Source of the DNA: a virus
Virus record (IMG/VR): IMGVR_UViG_3300042560_000858
Location: 1 to 39,050 of that record
Strand: one strand, 5' to 3'
DNA length: 39,050 nt
Below the pieces are notes generated by a model. The model had not been told where the DNA came from and did no database searches. It saw only the letters and a program-made list of their open reading frames with translations. A program made the translations under genes and the position numbers. Of this stretch, positions 5,915 to 15,012 are shown in pieces (position 1 is the stretch's first letter; each line of letters starts with the position of its first letter).

Positions 5915-8900
5915 ATCAATGCGGGGCACCTTCACCGGCTTCTTCTTTTTCTCGCTCCGCTTGCGCCTCTTCTTGTCGATGCTCTTGCTGACCTTCTCCC
6001 GGTCGAGCGCCCACTGTGGGACGGTGGGCTGGAGGGCCTCTGGGATGTAGGCGATCGACATGTCTCGGGTGAACGGGTCGATGCTATCGAGGATCTCCCG
6101 CTGCTGATCGGCCTCGATCTGGGCCTGCGAGAACGGCTTGATCTTGAGTCCGGTCGTGGCCGTTAGTCCAGCCAGCAGCGCCCGTTCACCAGCAGACGCA
6201 CCCGATCTGGTGTCGGTCAGTTGCCCGATGAACTGGGCTGGCCGCTGCACAAACGGCACGTTGCCGACGACTCGATCTCCCAGTGCGGAAAGGTAGCCTG
6301 GGTTGCCGCCCATGCCCCTGACTGCGGAAGACACGACCCCGCTCGGCGAGTCGCCCAGCTTGCCGTCATGGTATAGGTCTCGACCCGTTATAACTTCCGT
6401 TCCAACACGCATAAGCGGGTTCAGTTGCGCGCCGATCTGTCGGAATGTGCCACCTACCGACCCGGCCACAGTCGGCTCGGAAGCGATCATGTTGATCTGA
6501 TCGACCGCCGGAACGTCCACGTCGTAGAGGATGCGGGTCACGTCGTCGCCGCCCTGCCCGAAGAAGTCGCCCACTGGCAGTGCGAACTGCGAGCGTGGGC
6601 CAGACGGGATGTACGTCCCTTCCTGTGCCTCACGCTGCACGTCTCCCATGATTCCGATGGCCTGCCCGTACCGACCGCCTGGGCGCTCCAGAAGCTGCTG
6701 GAGGACTTCGCCAAAAATCCTGCTCTGGAATGTGTACCAAGGAAAAAGTTTCCTCATGTACATGCGCTCGAAGTTGCTAAGTGTACTATAGTCCACCTGC
6801 ACTCGCTTGATGGCCTTGGCCGCAGCCTCCGGCAAGTAGCCTTGGGAGAGCAGGGAGATGTATCCGGTAGTGCGGTTGAGTTGGTCGGAGAAGTTGTTGG
6901 CCGCTTCACCAGCCCGCAGCACTGGGTTGTCGGCAAAGCCCTTCCACTGGGCGGTCGCAAGCTGCTCGCCGATGGCCCCAACGGTCACTGGCCTTGCTCC
7001 GACGACGTTCTCCAAGGCCTTGTCGCCAGTAATGGATGCGGTGCGATCGAGCGACTGACCGGCCTTGATGAGTCCGCTGGCGGCAAGGTCGCGGTTGAAC
7101 GCTGCGGCCCGCTGCACTGGGTCTGCAATTTCACTGTAGCGGGGAATCTGAGCGAGCCAGTTCTGGAAGCCCTCGCTCGTGGCTCCGTTGGCGAGCAGGC
7201 CCTTGGCGACGATCATCGACTGAGGGTCGAGGGCACCGGCCAACCAGTTCGAGAACATGCCCGAGTACACGTCTCGCACCGTGCGTGCGGGCCATGCGAG
7301 GATTGACCCCTTCCAGATTTGCGTGAACTCATCCAGCTTCCGCACCACGTCGTTGGCGACTTCCGGGCGAGTGAACGCATCGCGAGTCTTGAGCATCCGG
7401 TCGAGGTGCTCTTGCGGGATGGAGATTTGCGAGAGGTTGATGTCGTCGGGATTGGCAACGCCGAACGCCTTCGCCAGCCGCTGCCGCATCTGCTGGCGTG
7501 CCCCGATCTCGCCGCCCTCCACGGCGGTTGTTCTAAGACCCAGCTTCTTGAGCGCCGCAGCCAACGGAATGTGCCTGCCTTCGGGGGCCTGCTGGAACGG
7601 CGTGTTCACCGCAAACGAGGCAAGGCTGTCATAGAGAGTCTCGGCCGTCGCAATCGCACCGGCGCGACCCTCCGTGTACTGACGCCACATCTGAACGGGA
7701 TGCTGGCCGAACAGGGGAATCTGCCGGGTGATGTCTTCTGGTAGCCTGTGCAGAACGCGGGCCAGCCGCACGAGCCTCTTCTGCTGCTTTCCTGTGAGCG
7801 AGGCGTACGGCTTTCCGAAGACCTGATCGGCAAGGTAGACCGCCGCCGCCTCGTCCGTCTTGTAGGTACGGTTCGGGCCGCTGACGTTGTAGTCCTGCGA
7901 CAGCTTCATGATCTGCTCGCGACCACCGGGCGTCCGCATCGCATCCGTGCGCCGCATCTGGTCGCCGGTCATGGTGGAAAGCTGCCGACCAAGGCCCTTG
8001 TCTCGCTTGCCAGCCATCTCGAATGCGGCATCTGCCTGATAGGGCATGTAGTCAAGGCCGAACTCGTCGTTGATCGTGGCACCGGAGAGGCCGACATTCT
8101 CCATCGCCATCGGAGAGCCAGTGCGAATCTCGTCAATCACATCGAGGTACTCACGCACCGCAGGGTTCTTCGCCCACTCAAGGTCTTCGGCGTTGCCGAT
8201 CCCCTCCATGAGCCTCCCCATGCGCAGGTTGCCCTCTTCCGTGAACGCATCTTCAGCCCCAGCGAACAGCCTCGTCTCGGCATCGGCCATCATCCCGCTG
8301 GCCCGCTTAGTCGCCGTGGCCCGTCGCTCGAAGTTCGCACGGTTGAGGATCTGCCCTTCGGCATCGAAGGCACCTCCGGCACGAACGTCCGCTCCAGCGG
8401 CCCAAAGCCTGCCAGCAGGCGACCACCTGAACGCACGCCCCATCGAGTCGAGTGCATCTGTATAACCGGCCCCGCCTGGAACATTGAATGTGGCGAACGG
8501 ATCGCCGAACGGCAGGCTGACCCCAACGTCACCAGACAGGTTCTGCTTGATGATCTTGTCGTAGTCCGCACCAAGCAGGGCACGGGCCTCTCGCTCTGCC
8601 GTAGGTGCGTCGTCGGCGTACTGGATGAGGTCTTCGAGCGTGCCGTATCGCTGGGCCGCACGCTTGCCGACAAGCGGTCGTGCGTACAGGTCGATGTCAG
8701 GAGCAACCTCCCGTCCAAGCGTGCCCGCATACTTCGAGGCGCGGTCAGAAATTGCCTTTGTCGCCGTGTCGTCAAGGTACTTCTTCGACGCTACGCGGGC
8801 TGCATCGTCCAGAAGGTTGAGCTTCTTCGCTGCCTTGCCTGCGGTGGTCAGGGCCTTGGCGGGACCGGAGAGCATGGCGAGCGGATCGAGCGCCAGTTCG

Positions 8901-9235
8901 GCAGCAGTCCCAATCGCGAAGCTCGCCCAATCGTCAGGCGTATCCTCTGGAATGAGTCCAGTAATCTTCAGGAGATCACGGCCGCTGACTCGCTCGTCCG
9001 CAGACGCAAACGCACGCTCCGGCTGACCGGCCAGCAGCGCTCTGGCGATTGCCCCCGGCGTGTCGAGGACATATGCCAATTTGTCTATGGTCCCGCCAGA
9101 TGCTTCCTGAATGTCGTCAAGGACGCTCTGTTCTAGCTCCGGCGAAATACCAAGCTGCGGTCGCCGCCTGCGGCCAAGCAGGGCATCGCCAGAGAACATT
9201 GCCGTTCCGTCAAATGGATCGCTTGGAACGGCCAC
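5903..9235 (-). CDS. Large internal/ejected virion protein (1110 aa)
   Basis: Soluble, mostly helical and Ala-rich. The segment 'QIWKGSILAWPARTVRDVYS' (about 639-658) and the later 'VDYSTLSNFERMYMRKLFPW' (about 813-832) followed by 'YTFQSRI' match a signature I know from very large proteins of podovirus-like phages. Those proteins carry polyvalent domains and are thought to be packaged and ejected with the DNA. The C-terminus is strongly basic ('KSIDKKRRKRSEKKKK'), suiting DNA contact inside the head. It is the last gene of the structural operon, starts 8 bases after the 408-aa gene and converges on the integrase. By position it corresponds to the T7 internal core proteins, though I see no transglycosylase or other catalytic motif. 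Virion location is an inference. Confidence 0.72.
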   Translation of the reverse strand: MAVPSDPFDGTAMFSGDALLGRRRRPQLGISPELEQSVLDDIQEASGGTIDKLAYVLDTPGAIARALLAGQPERAFASADERVSGRDLLKITGLIPEDTPDDWASFAIGTAAELALDPLAMLSGPAKALTTAGKAAKKLNLLDDAARVASKKYLDDTATKAISDRASKYAGTLGREVAPDIDLYARPLVGKRAAQRYGTLEDLIQYADDAPTAEREARALLGADYDKIIKQNLSGDVGVSLPFGDPFATFNVPGGAGYTDALDSMGRAFRWSPAGRLWAAGADVRAGGAFDAEGQILNRANFERRATATKRASGMMADAETRLFAGAEDAFTEEGNLRMGRLMEGIGNAEDLEWAKNPAVREYLDVIDEIRTGSPMAMENVGLSGATINDEFGLDYMPYQADAAFEMAGKRDKGLGRQLSTMTGDQMRRTDAMRTPGGREQIMKLSQDYNVSGPNRTYKTDEAAAVYLADQVFGKPYASLTGKQQKRLVRLARVLHRLPEDITRQIPLFGQHPVQMWRQYTEGRAGAIATAETLYDSLASFAVNTPFQQAPEGRHIPLAAALKKLGLRTTAVEGGEIGARQQMRQRLAKAFGVANPDDINLSQISIPQEHLDRMLKTRDAFTRPEVANDVVRKLDEFTQIWKGSILAWPARTVRDVYSGMFSNWLAGALDPQSMIVAKGLLANGATSEGFQNWLAQIPRYSEIADPVQRAAAFNRDLAASGLIKAGQSLDRTASITGDKALENVVGARPVTVGAIGEQLATAQWKGFADNPVLRAGEAANNFSDQLNRTTGYISLLSQGYLPEAAAKAIKRVQVDYSTLSNFERMYMRKLFPWYTFQSRIFGEVLQQLLERPGGRYGQAIGIMGDVQREAQEGTYIPSGPRSQFALPVGDFFGQGGDDVTRILYDVDVPAVDQINMIASEPTVAGSVGGTFRQIGAQLNPLMRVGTEVITGRDLYHDGKLGDSPSGVVSSAVRGMGGNPGYLSALGDRVVGNVPFVQRPAQFIGQLTDTRSGASAGERALLAGLTATTGLKIKPFSQAQIEADQQREILDSIDPFTRDMSIAYIPEALQPTVPQWALDREKVSKSIDKKRRKRSEKKKKPVKVPRIDLVD

Positions 9236-9243
9236 GGGCTACC

Positions 9244-10470
9244 TCATAGAGAGAGCGGATCTCTGCTGCCAGCCGTCGCGGTGGTGGGCTTATTGCGAAG
9301 GCGAGAGTACAGCGATCGGGCTTCACTCGCAGAAATATTCACAGTGCTTGCCCACCGGACGAATTCGTCTTCGGTCTTGGATGCCATCTGGGCCATCCGC
9401 TGCGTGACGCGATAGTGGTTTCTGTACGCAGGAACACGCGCCATGCGGTCGGCAATGTCCGCTTCCGCTGCCGTTCGAGCGGCTACCGGGTCTTGCATCC
9501 CAAGCCCCTGCACGTTGAAGTTCGTTTGCGCTGCTATGGCGTTATCCGGCCCGTTGTCTGGGTCGCTTGCCAGCATTCGGTCGATCATCAGCATGTGCCG
9601 ACGTGTCTGTCCTGCAATGGTTTTGTCGTCCGGGTCTTCCGCCGCCCCCGGCTGCTGCTGCGATGCAATAGCCATCTGTGTGTTGTAGGCGTCCTGCGCG
9701 ATTTGGGCCTGCGTCTCGGCAGAAGCGGCATCGCCCCACCCAAGGACGCGGTAAAGCGCAGACCTCTGGGCCGGGGATGAGTCGGCAAGCGTGCGATACA
9801 CAAATCCCGGCCCACGAACCGGAGACTGCATCTCGCTCGTGATGAGGGCGTTCTGCCGTCGGTCGTAGACGTTCTTGGCTCGGTCGTATGCGTTGTCGTC
9901 GTCAAGGTCACGCTTGTACGCCAGAACTCCAGCCCGGTCGCCAGACGCGGCGAGCATGTCAAGCTCGGCGCGAGCCTGCTTCCCCATGACGTGCCCGTGC
10001 TTCGCGACTGTTTGCCTGTATAGCTGGCGGGTCGCTGCATCCTCTCGGGCAGCGGCCGTCTTCTGGCGAGTCTCGGAGTTGGGGGTAAATCGGTATGTGT
10101 CGGGCACGAACTCGTCTTTGACGGGATCGTACTTGTGGGAGGCCGGAGCTATGTCGTACTTCGAGCGCATTCGCTCCATGCGCGGGCGCTCGCGTACAAC
10201 GTCGCTGTAGAGGCGTTCCTTGTCGGCTCCGTACTGACTTGGGTCGAGGCCCATAGACCTTGCTTCGGCCTCGATGGTCGCAAGCGTCTCCCGCCCACCG
10301 GCACCGGCCCTCGTCATGGCGGCAGTCATATCTTCGGCAGGACTCGGCGCACCAGCGGACACAGATCCGTCGTCGTTTGTGACGAGCGTTCCCCTGCCCG
10401 CCTGCATCTGGGCGTCTGGGTTGTGCAGATTGCCGCGCTCTCGAAGCAGTGATCGGACTCGCTCTGCCAT
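9244..10470 (-). CDS. Probable internal virion protein, helical (408 aa)
   Basis: No recognised family. The sequence is rich in Ala, Arg, Asp, Gln and Met and predicted mainly helical, with long charged stretches ('ERLYSDVVRERPRMERMRSK', about 105-124) and Gln-rich parts ('AQIAQDAYNTQMAIASQQQP'). No signal peptide or membrane segment is visible. The ATG at 10470 has AGGAA about 7 bases upstream and follows the 999-aa gene by 2 bases. Its place between two other large, low-complexity helical proteins at the end of the virion operon suggests a core or ejection protein. Confidence 0.6.
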   Translation of the reverse strand: MAERVRSLLRERGNLHNPDAQMQAGRGTLVTNDDGSVSAGAPSPAEDMTAAMTRAGAGGRETLATIEAEARSMGLDPSQYGADKERLYSDVVRERPRMERMRSKYDIAPASHKYDPVKDEFVPDTYRFTPNSETRQKTAAAREDAATRQLYRQTVAKHGHVMGKQARAELDMLAASGDRAGVLAYKRDLDDDNAYDRAKNVYDRRQNALITSEMQSPVRGPGFVYRTLADSSPAQRSALYRVLGWGDAASAETQAQIAQDAYNTQMAIASQQQPGAAEDPDDKTIAGQTRRHMLMIDRMLASDPDNGPDNAIAAQTNFNVQGLGMQDPVAARTAAEADIADRMARVPAYRNHYRVTQRMAQMASKTEDEFVRWASTVNISASEARSLYSRLRNKPTTATAGSRDPLSL

Positions 10471-10472
10471 TG

Positions 10473-13472
10473 TCAGTTCCTGTATGTGTAGCCAATCGGG
10501 TTGTTTGCGGTCTGGTACTGCGGAACGCGAGCAGCCTGAATGAGTTGCAGCGCACGGGCCATTTGGAACGCCCTGTCGTTGGCGAGCGGGTCCGACATTC
10601 CGCCACCGCCGCCCGTAGACACAAGGCCCGGAGGCACGCCACCGCCGCCGCCAGCAATCCCTCCGGGGTTCATCCCCTGAAGCTCTTCTGCAAGCTGCGC
10701 TACGGTCTGCCTCTTCCTGTTGAAATAGGCCAGCGCAGCAGCAGTGGTGCCAAGGGCCGCAGCGTTGAATGCCGACTGAAGTCTCGGGTCACGCGGCGGC
10801 TTGTCTGGGGGCGGGCCGCCACCTCCATCCGCAGGCTGCTTCCGCTTGGTGCGGCCAGCCGGATCGAGCGGGTCAAAGTCCGGAGACGTGTCTGGGAAGT
10901 CAAACTCTGCGTCTGAAACTTCATCGCCGCTCTTGCCGGAGGCGGGCGCTGGATCGGCCACTCCCTTTTTGGGCCTCCCGCCACGCTTGGGCTTTGCGGC
11001 ACTCCCCGGAATATCATCGCCGGAGACGGGCGGAATGTCGGCGGCCGAACCAGCCATGCGGCTTGCAGCAGCGCGACGCTCGGAGGCGTTCCGCGTGACT
11101 TCCGCCCCAGCCGACTGCCACCAAGACTCGAAGTCAGGGAACGCTTCGGTGCCTTCTGGATGAGTGTTGTTGAACACATCCCGGTAGTGCCGCTCAAGCT
11201 CGTCGTCAATCTCCATGTCGGAGAACTGCGGCACGGCATCTGGGGTTTTGCCAGCAGTACCGGCAGGAATTTCAGGAGGAGGCGAAGCGGTTTCTCCAGA
11301 GACTGCGGCGTTCTTGTCTTCGATGAGCTTCGGCAGGCCGGAACGAGTAAGCCTACGCGGAGAAGCCTCTTGGCCTGCCTGCCCAGCCAATGCCTCCGAG
11401 TCAATGACGCGATTGCCGCCCGTGGGGGTTGCAACGCCATCTTCACCCACAACGAAGTCCGAAGCCTCGATCTCCCACGAGCCGGACTCTGGGTTGAAAA
11501 CCACAGAGCCGAAACCATCGGGGTCATCAATGAACACGTTGGGGCGAGACGCAGCAAGAAGCTCGTTGAAGCGGTTGCGCTGCTCTGGAGTGAGGGCAAG
11601 TTCAGCGCCGCGATCTGGACGCACCGCCAATTCGCCTCGCTGCGGGGCGGGAAGAAACCCGGCGATTTCCGGAGAGTCAGCCAGCACGCGGCCACGAATG
11701 GGAGCGTAATCCCCGAACACCCTGTTGTACTGATTGACAATCTCGTCAAGCAGGGACTGCGGCATCGGGCCGTCGATGTTCATGCCAGCACGCTCGGCTG
11801 CAATCAAAGCAAACTCTAGCGGGTCGTACGCCAGCTTCCCTTGGCCGACGAGGCCGGGAACGACAATTCGGACAGTCTTTCCGGATGGCCCTCTCCGTGG
11901 AACCGACAGCAAGTCCTGCGTGGCACCATCACGGCGAGACTGTGAGATTCGGCCCCCAGAACTGTCTCGCCTGCGAGACGGGAAGTTGGCAAGATCCGTG
12001 GACGGGTCAACCACTTCAGTCGAGTCAGGCATGTCGGACGCCGAAACGCCCCTCGCCGTCATGCCGGAAAGACCTCCGTCGTCGCCGATGCGAGCCAAGT
12101 CATCAGTGACGCGGACGTACACCCGCGCGTAGTGTCGTGCCGCAGCTTCCAGCCTGCGAAGCTCGGCCATCTGCATTGCGGTTTGCTGCGGCGTGCGTTG
12201 GGCTGGCGCATTGAGAGCAGCGATCTGCTGCATTGTCTCCGCGTGAAGCTGCTCAATCTGATCCCGAACCTCGACCAGCCGCTCTGCCTGACCTTCGGAG
12301 ATCATGTCCGTGTCGCGGAAGAACGCCTTTTTGCCGCTGCCCTGAACGTCGGACGGGCTTTCTATGACACCAGAGGGCGAACCTGCGGCAAGCTCCCCGG
12401 CGGCAACTCGCTCGGCAGGGTCCATCGCCACCCGAAGCCGCGTGTCTCGGAACCCAGGCTTGAAGCCTTGTGCGGTTTCGAGCAGTTTGCGGACCCTCGC
12501 GGCCGGTGTGTCTCTGGCTAGGCGGTCGTTGTTGATGATCTGCTTAGGTTGCCCCTGCTCGTCAACATCCATCGCTCCGGGGTTGGCTTCGTTCTCGCTG
12601 TTGGCGCGAGTGGCAAGGCTCCTGTCTTCTGGAGCGCGTGCGCGAAGCACTTCGGGGATGTCCTTCTGCTCAAGGCCAAGGGCCTTTGCCCGCTCTGCCA
12701 GCATAGCGCCGCCACGGCGAGGCGGTGCCGGAGCATTTTCCCTGTCAAGAAATTCCTTTGACCGTCGCGTGGCGTCATCGCCAGGAGGCTCCACTTCGGC
12801 ACGAGGCTGGTTATTGCTGCGAGACCTCACGAGATCCATCCGCTCTCGCAGAACGCTGTCGGCCGACAGGGCGGCAATCTCGTCTGGCGTAAGCTCGCCA
12901 ATCTGCGTGGCAAGCGCGTTGATGTCATCCTGCGAAACCGGGTAATCGAGGTTGGGGTTCTGGAGATCGCCGCCGATCTGATTGACCAGCCGCTTGATGC
13001 GATCGACCTGCTTCGCACGAGGCTCAACGTCGGGGGCAGAAGCAGCCACGTTTGGGTCTTCGGGGGCGGCAATGACCACCTCGCCGTCAACAACATCGGG
13101 GATGGCAATGTCGAGCGCGGCGGGATCGGAGGCATCGACGGCATCGGGCATGTCGGCGGCAGGAGAGTCGCCGCCTACAAGCATGTCGTAGGCTTCCTTG
13201 ACGACCGTCTTTCCGTCTCGGTCCATGTAACCAACGATGGCACCGGACTCGTCCCGAACTGGACCGACGATGGGATTGCCAGCTACGTCGGTGACAACGC
13301 CGTCCTCCCACAGCCACGTCGAGTTGTCGTCCGTGAGCGGCCGGACGTTGGCTGGGCTTCCGTCGTCCAGCACGAACCTCGCCTTCTTTCCGCCGCCTAG
13401 CTTGGCAAACGGACGGGCGGCAAGCCGCTTGGCAGTGCCGACGTTCGGGGCGCTTGTGGGTAGCTTCGCCAT
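10473..13472 (-). CDS. Large disordered virion protein with AT-hook-like motif (999 aa)
   Basis: A 999-aa acidic protein rich in Pro, Ala, Asp and Gly, with long regions likely to be disordered. The N-terminus has a small beta-rich unit ('ARFVLDDGSPANVRPLTDD', about 31-49). Near 827-837 lies 'KPKRGGRPKKG', an AT-hook-like minor-groove motif around the core GRP. A small-residue helix 'LQSAFNAAALGTTAAALAYF' (about 898-917) could insert into a membrane and is followed by basic residues. Glycine runs fill the C-terminus. Start and upstream stop overlap as TAATG. The context suggests an internal or ejected protein; the AT-hook and helix are suggestive of DNA and membrane contact but not proof. Confidence 0.6.
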   Translation of the reverse strand: MAKLPTSAPNVGTAKRLAARPFAKLGGGKKARFVLDDGSPANVRPLTDDNSTWLWEDGVVTDVAGNPIVGPVRDESGAIVGYMDRDGKTVVKEAYDMLVGGDSPAADMPDAVDASDPAALDIAIPDVVDGEVVIAAPEDPNVAASAPDVEPRAKQVDRIKRLVNQIGGDLQNPNLDYPVSQDDINALATQIGELTPDEIAALSADSVLRERMDLVRSRSNNQPRAEVEPPGDDATRRSKEFLDRENAPAPPRRGGAMLAERAKALGLEQKDIPEVLRARAPEDRSLATRANSENEANPGAMDVDEQGQPKQIINNDRLARDTPAARVRKLLETAQGFKPGFRDTRLRVAMDPAERVAAGELAAGSPSGVIESPSDVQGSGKKAFFRDTDMISEGQAERLVEVRDQIEQLHAETMQQIAALNAPAQRTPQQTAMQMAELRRLEAAARHYARVYVRVTDDLARIGDDGGLSGMTARGVSASDMPDSTEVVDPSTDLANFPSRRRDSSGGRISQSRRDGATQDLLSVPRRGPSGKTVRIVVPGLVGQGKLAYDPLEFALIAAERAGMNIDGPMPQSLLDEIVNQYNRVFGDYAPIRGRVLADSPEIAGFLPAPQRGELAVRPDRGAELALTPEQRNRFNELLAASRPNVFIDDPDGFGSVVFNPESGSWEIEASDFVVGEDGVATPTGGNRVIDSEALAGQAGQEASPRRLTRSGLPKLIEDKNAAVSGETASPPPEIPAGTAGKTPDAVPQFSDMEIDDELERHYRDVFNNTHPEGTEAFPDFESWWQSAGAEVTRNASERRAAASRMAGSAADIPPVSGDDIPGSAAKPKRGGRPKKGVADPAPASGKSGDEVSDAEFDFPDTSPDFDPLDPAGRTKRKQPADGGGGPPPDKPPRDPRLQSAFNAAALGTTAAALAYFNRKRQTVAQLAEELQGMNPGGIAGGGGGVPPGLVSTGGGGGMSDPLANDRAFQMARALQLIQAARVPQYQTANNPIGYTYRN

Positions 13473-13792
13473 TACTTCTTCACCTTCTTGGGCTTCTTCT
13501 CGCTGCCGCTCTCTTCCTCTTCCTCGCCCTCTTCCTCCTCGTCGTCCTCCTCCTCAAGCTGGTCGCGCATCTCTTCTGGGAGGTCTTCCTTCGTGACGGG
13601 GATCTCGGGGGCGGCCCCACGAGACTTGGAGTGCATGTCGGCCAGAGCCTCACGCTCCTCGTCGGCCTTCTCGATGGCCTTGCCGTTGGCATCCTCCTCG
13701 CCCTTCTTGGGCGTCTTGCCCATCATCTGGCGAAGCATCTTGCGGAGAACCTTCGGCGGCAGGTCATCGAGATCGAGTTCGGCGTCCATCAA
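13472..13792 (-). CDS. Acidic small protein with Glu-rich tail (106 aa)
   Basis: The N-terminal half has alternating charge ('DLDDLPPKVLRKMLRQMMGK'). The C-terminal half is almost entirely Glu and Asp ('EEEDDEEEEGEEEEESGSEK') and ends in a Lys-rich tip. It lies between the trio of small Gln/Met-rich genes and the 999-aa gene, joined to the latter by a TAATG overlap. It could act as a DNA mimic, a chaperone-like spacer or an assembly factor. No family is recognised and function is unknown. Confidence 0.6.
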   Translation of the reverse strand: MMDAELDLDDLPPKVLRKMLRQMMGKTPKKGEEDANGKAIEKADEEREALADMHSKSRGAAPEIPVTKEDLPEEMRDQLEEEDDEEEEGEEEEESGSEKKPKKVKK

Positions 13793-14296
13793 TCACCTCA
13801 AGAGGGCAGAGAGCAGGGAAGACATATCGAGATACTGCGAGTCGAGTCCGAACTGCCCACGGCGGTTCGTCTCGTACAGGTCTTGGCCGAACCCTCGCTT
13901 GGTCAGGCTTTCCATCGCCTGCATGTTGCGGAGGTTTTCGAGCAGGCCACCGGCCATCATTCGCTCGCTGTCGCGAGTGTTCTCGTATGCGTTGCGGGCT
14001 GAAGCGTTGGCTCCAGCGGCGTCCATCTCGGCCTTGGCTGCGCCAGTGCGGGCCTGAACGTCGGCGCTCGCTGCGGCCATGTCTGACATGTACCGCTGGC
14101 CTTTGCCGCGAGAGATACCTGCCCGGTCCATGCCGGTCATGGCGGTGCGCTGCTGACCAGCCCCGGAGGCCATCAGGTTGTTCACCTGATCCTGCACGGC
14201 AGAATCGGGAATCATCGGCGGGGGCGCAGGCTGGCCGAGCGTAAACGGGTTACGCTTCGGAGCAGGAGAGCGAAGAGAAGTGTCAGCACCAATCAT
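13793..14296 (-). CDS. Small Met/Ala/Gln-rich helical virion protein, third of trio (167 aa)
   Basis: A proline-rich first 30 residues is followed by a long helical region with many Ala, Met, Gln and Arg residues ('MAAASADVQARTGAAKAEMD', about 73-92). It ends with 'SQYLDMSSLLSALLR'. The composition, and the C-terminal pattern of a helix followed by a short hydrophobic tip, resemble those of the next two upstream genes. Such proteins resemble the smaller T7-type internal core or ejection proteins in size and composition, though I cannot show homology. It starts in a TGATG overlap with the preceding gene. Confidence 0.6.
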   Translation of the reverse strand: MIGADTSLRSPAPKRNPFTLGQPAPPPMIPDSAVQDQVNNLMASGAGQQRTAMTGMDRAGISRGKGQRYMSDMAAASADVQARTGAAKAEMDAAGANASARNAYENTRDSERMMAGGLLENLRNMQAMESLTKRGFGQDLYETNRRGQFGLDSQYLDMSSLLSALLR

Positions 14297-14670
14297 CAGA
14301 AGTCACGAGCGAGGTTGTTGAGGAGCGTCTGCTGCATCTCCAGTTGCCGACGCTTGTTGAGTCCGGCGTATTGCCACCCCATCTGTGCGTCGAAGTTCTG
14401 GCGGCGGTTGTCCATCTCCATGCCCTTCATCCGTTCCTGGGATTGGTTGCCAAGCGCGGCCATGCGGTTGCGTGCGTTTGCTTGCGAAAGCTCGCTTCGC
14501 TGCTGCATCTGCTGCATCCCAAGCTGCTGGTTCTGGGCAGCACGATCCATGTTCAGTCCGGCCGCAGACGCCATCGCCTGCCCGTATGCCGACTGTCCGG
14601 CAGGGCCTTTCTTGGAAAGCCCGCCAAGGAGACGACCACTGGGGTTGAAGCCGACTGCGTTTCCGTACAC
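14296..14670 (-). CDS. Small Met/Gln-rich helical virion protein, second of trio (124 aa)
   Basis: A Gly-rich N-terminus ('GNAVGFNPSGRLLGGLSKKG') leads into a Gln/Met-rich helix ('QNQQLGMQQMQQRSELSQAN', about 46-65) and 'DNRRQNFDAQMGWQYAGLNK' near 86-105. No domain is recognised. The shared motif of Arg-Gln-Asn-Phe-Asp or Arg-Gly-Phe-Asp followed by Gln with its upstream neighbour hints at a common origin. It is separated by only 3 bases from that neighbour and overlaps the next gene by one base. Probably an internal virion protein. Confidence 0.6.
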   Translation of the reverse strand: MYGNAVGFNPSGRLLGGLSKKGPAGQSAYGQAMASAAGLNMDRAAQNQQLGMQQMQQRSELSQANARNRMAALGNQSQERMKGMEMDNRRQNFDAQMGWQYAGLNKRRQLEMQQTLLNNLARDF

Positions 14671-14673
14671 TGG

Positions 14674-15003
14674 CTAACCCCCGAACCGCATCGTGCGGTT
14701 TCCAATCAGGTTGCCGAGCAAGCCGAACTTCTGGGCCTGACCAATGCGCTGCGTCTGCGAGTCGAAGCCGCGCCTCTGCTGTTCTTGGGCGAGCATGTTC
14801 CGCTCGAACATCTCCCGGTCGCGGTCCATCGACTGCTGCTGCATGGCGGCCTGCTGTGCCATCGTGTTGTTGATGTCGATGTCGTCCGCTTCCTGCTCGT
14901 AACCACCGGCAGCGAAGCCCGCATAGCCTGAACCCATGCCACGCGAGAGCCCTCGCATGGACTTGGCCTGACCGGCGGTTGTGTAGTTGCGTTCCCAGCC
15001 CAT
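14674..15003 (-). CDS. Small Met/Gln-rich helical virion protein, first of trio (109 aa)
   Basis: A short Gly-rich N-terminus precedes a coiled-coil-like helix dense in Gln, Met and Arg ('MAQQAAMQQQSMDRDREMFE', about 48-67, then 'RRGFDSQTQRIGQAQKFG'). The end 'LLGNLIGNRTMRFGG' has a small hydrophobic patch. No catalytic motif or signal peptide is present. It follows the 191-aa gene by 9 bases and is co-directional with the whole virion operon. Likely a minor internal structural protein; the specific role is unknown. Confidence 0.6.
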   Translation of the reverse strand: MGWERNYTTAGQAKSMRGLSRGMGSGYAGFAAGGYEQEADDIDINNTMAQQAAMQQQSMDRDREMFERNMLAQEQQRRGFDSQTQRIGQAQKFGLLGNLIGNRTMRFGG

Positions 15004-15012
15004 GACAGTCTC

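Noticed and set aside
5896-5930. Bidirectional terminator between the convergent integrase and 1110-aa genes
   Set aside because: Only a 6-bp stem (GGTGCC/GGCACC) with a loop over 20 bases and no adjacent T run on either strand.
14300-14930. Plus-strand frames of 87-195 codons over the small virion genes
   Set aside because: They are antisense shadows of three overlapping minus-strand genes that fit the operon, and have no SD or domain features.
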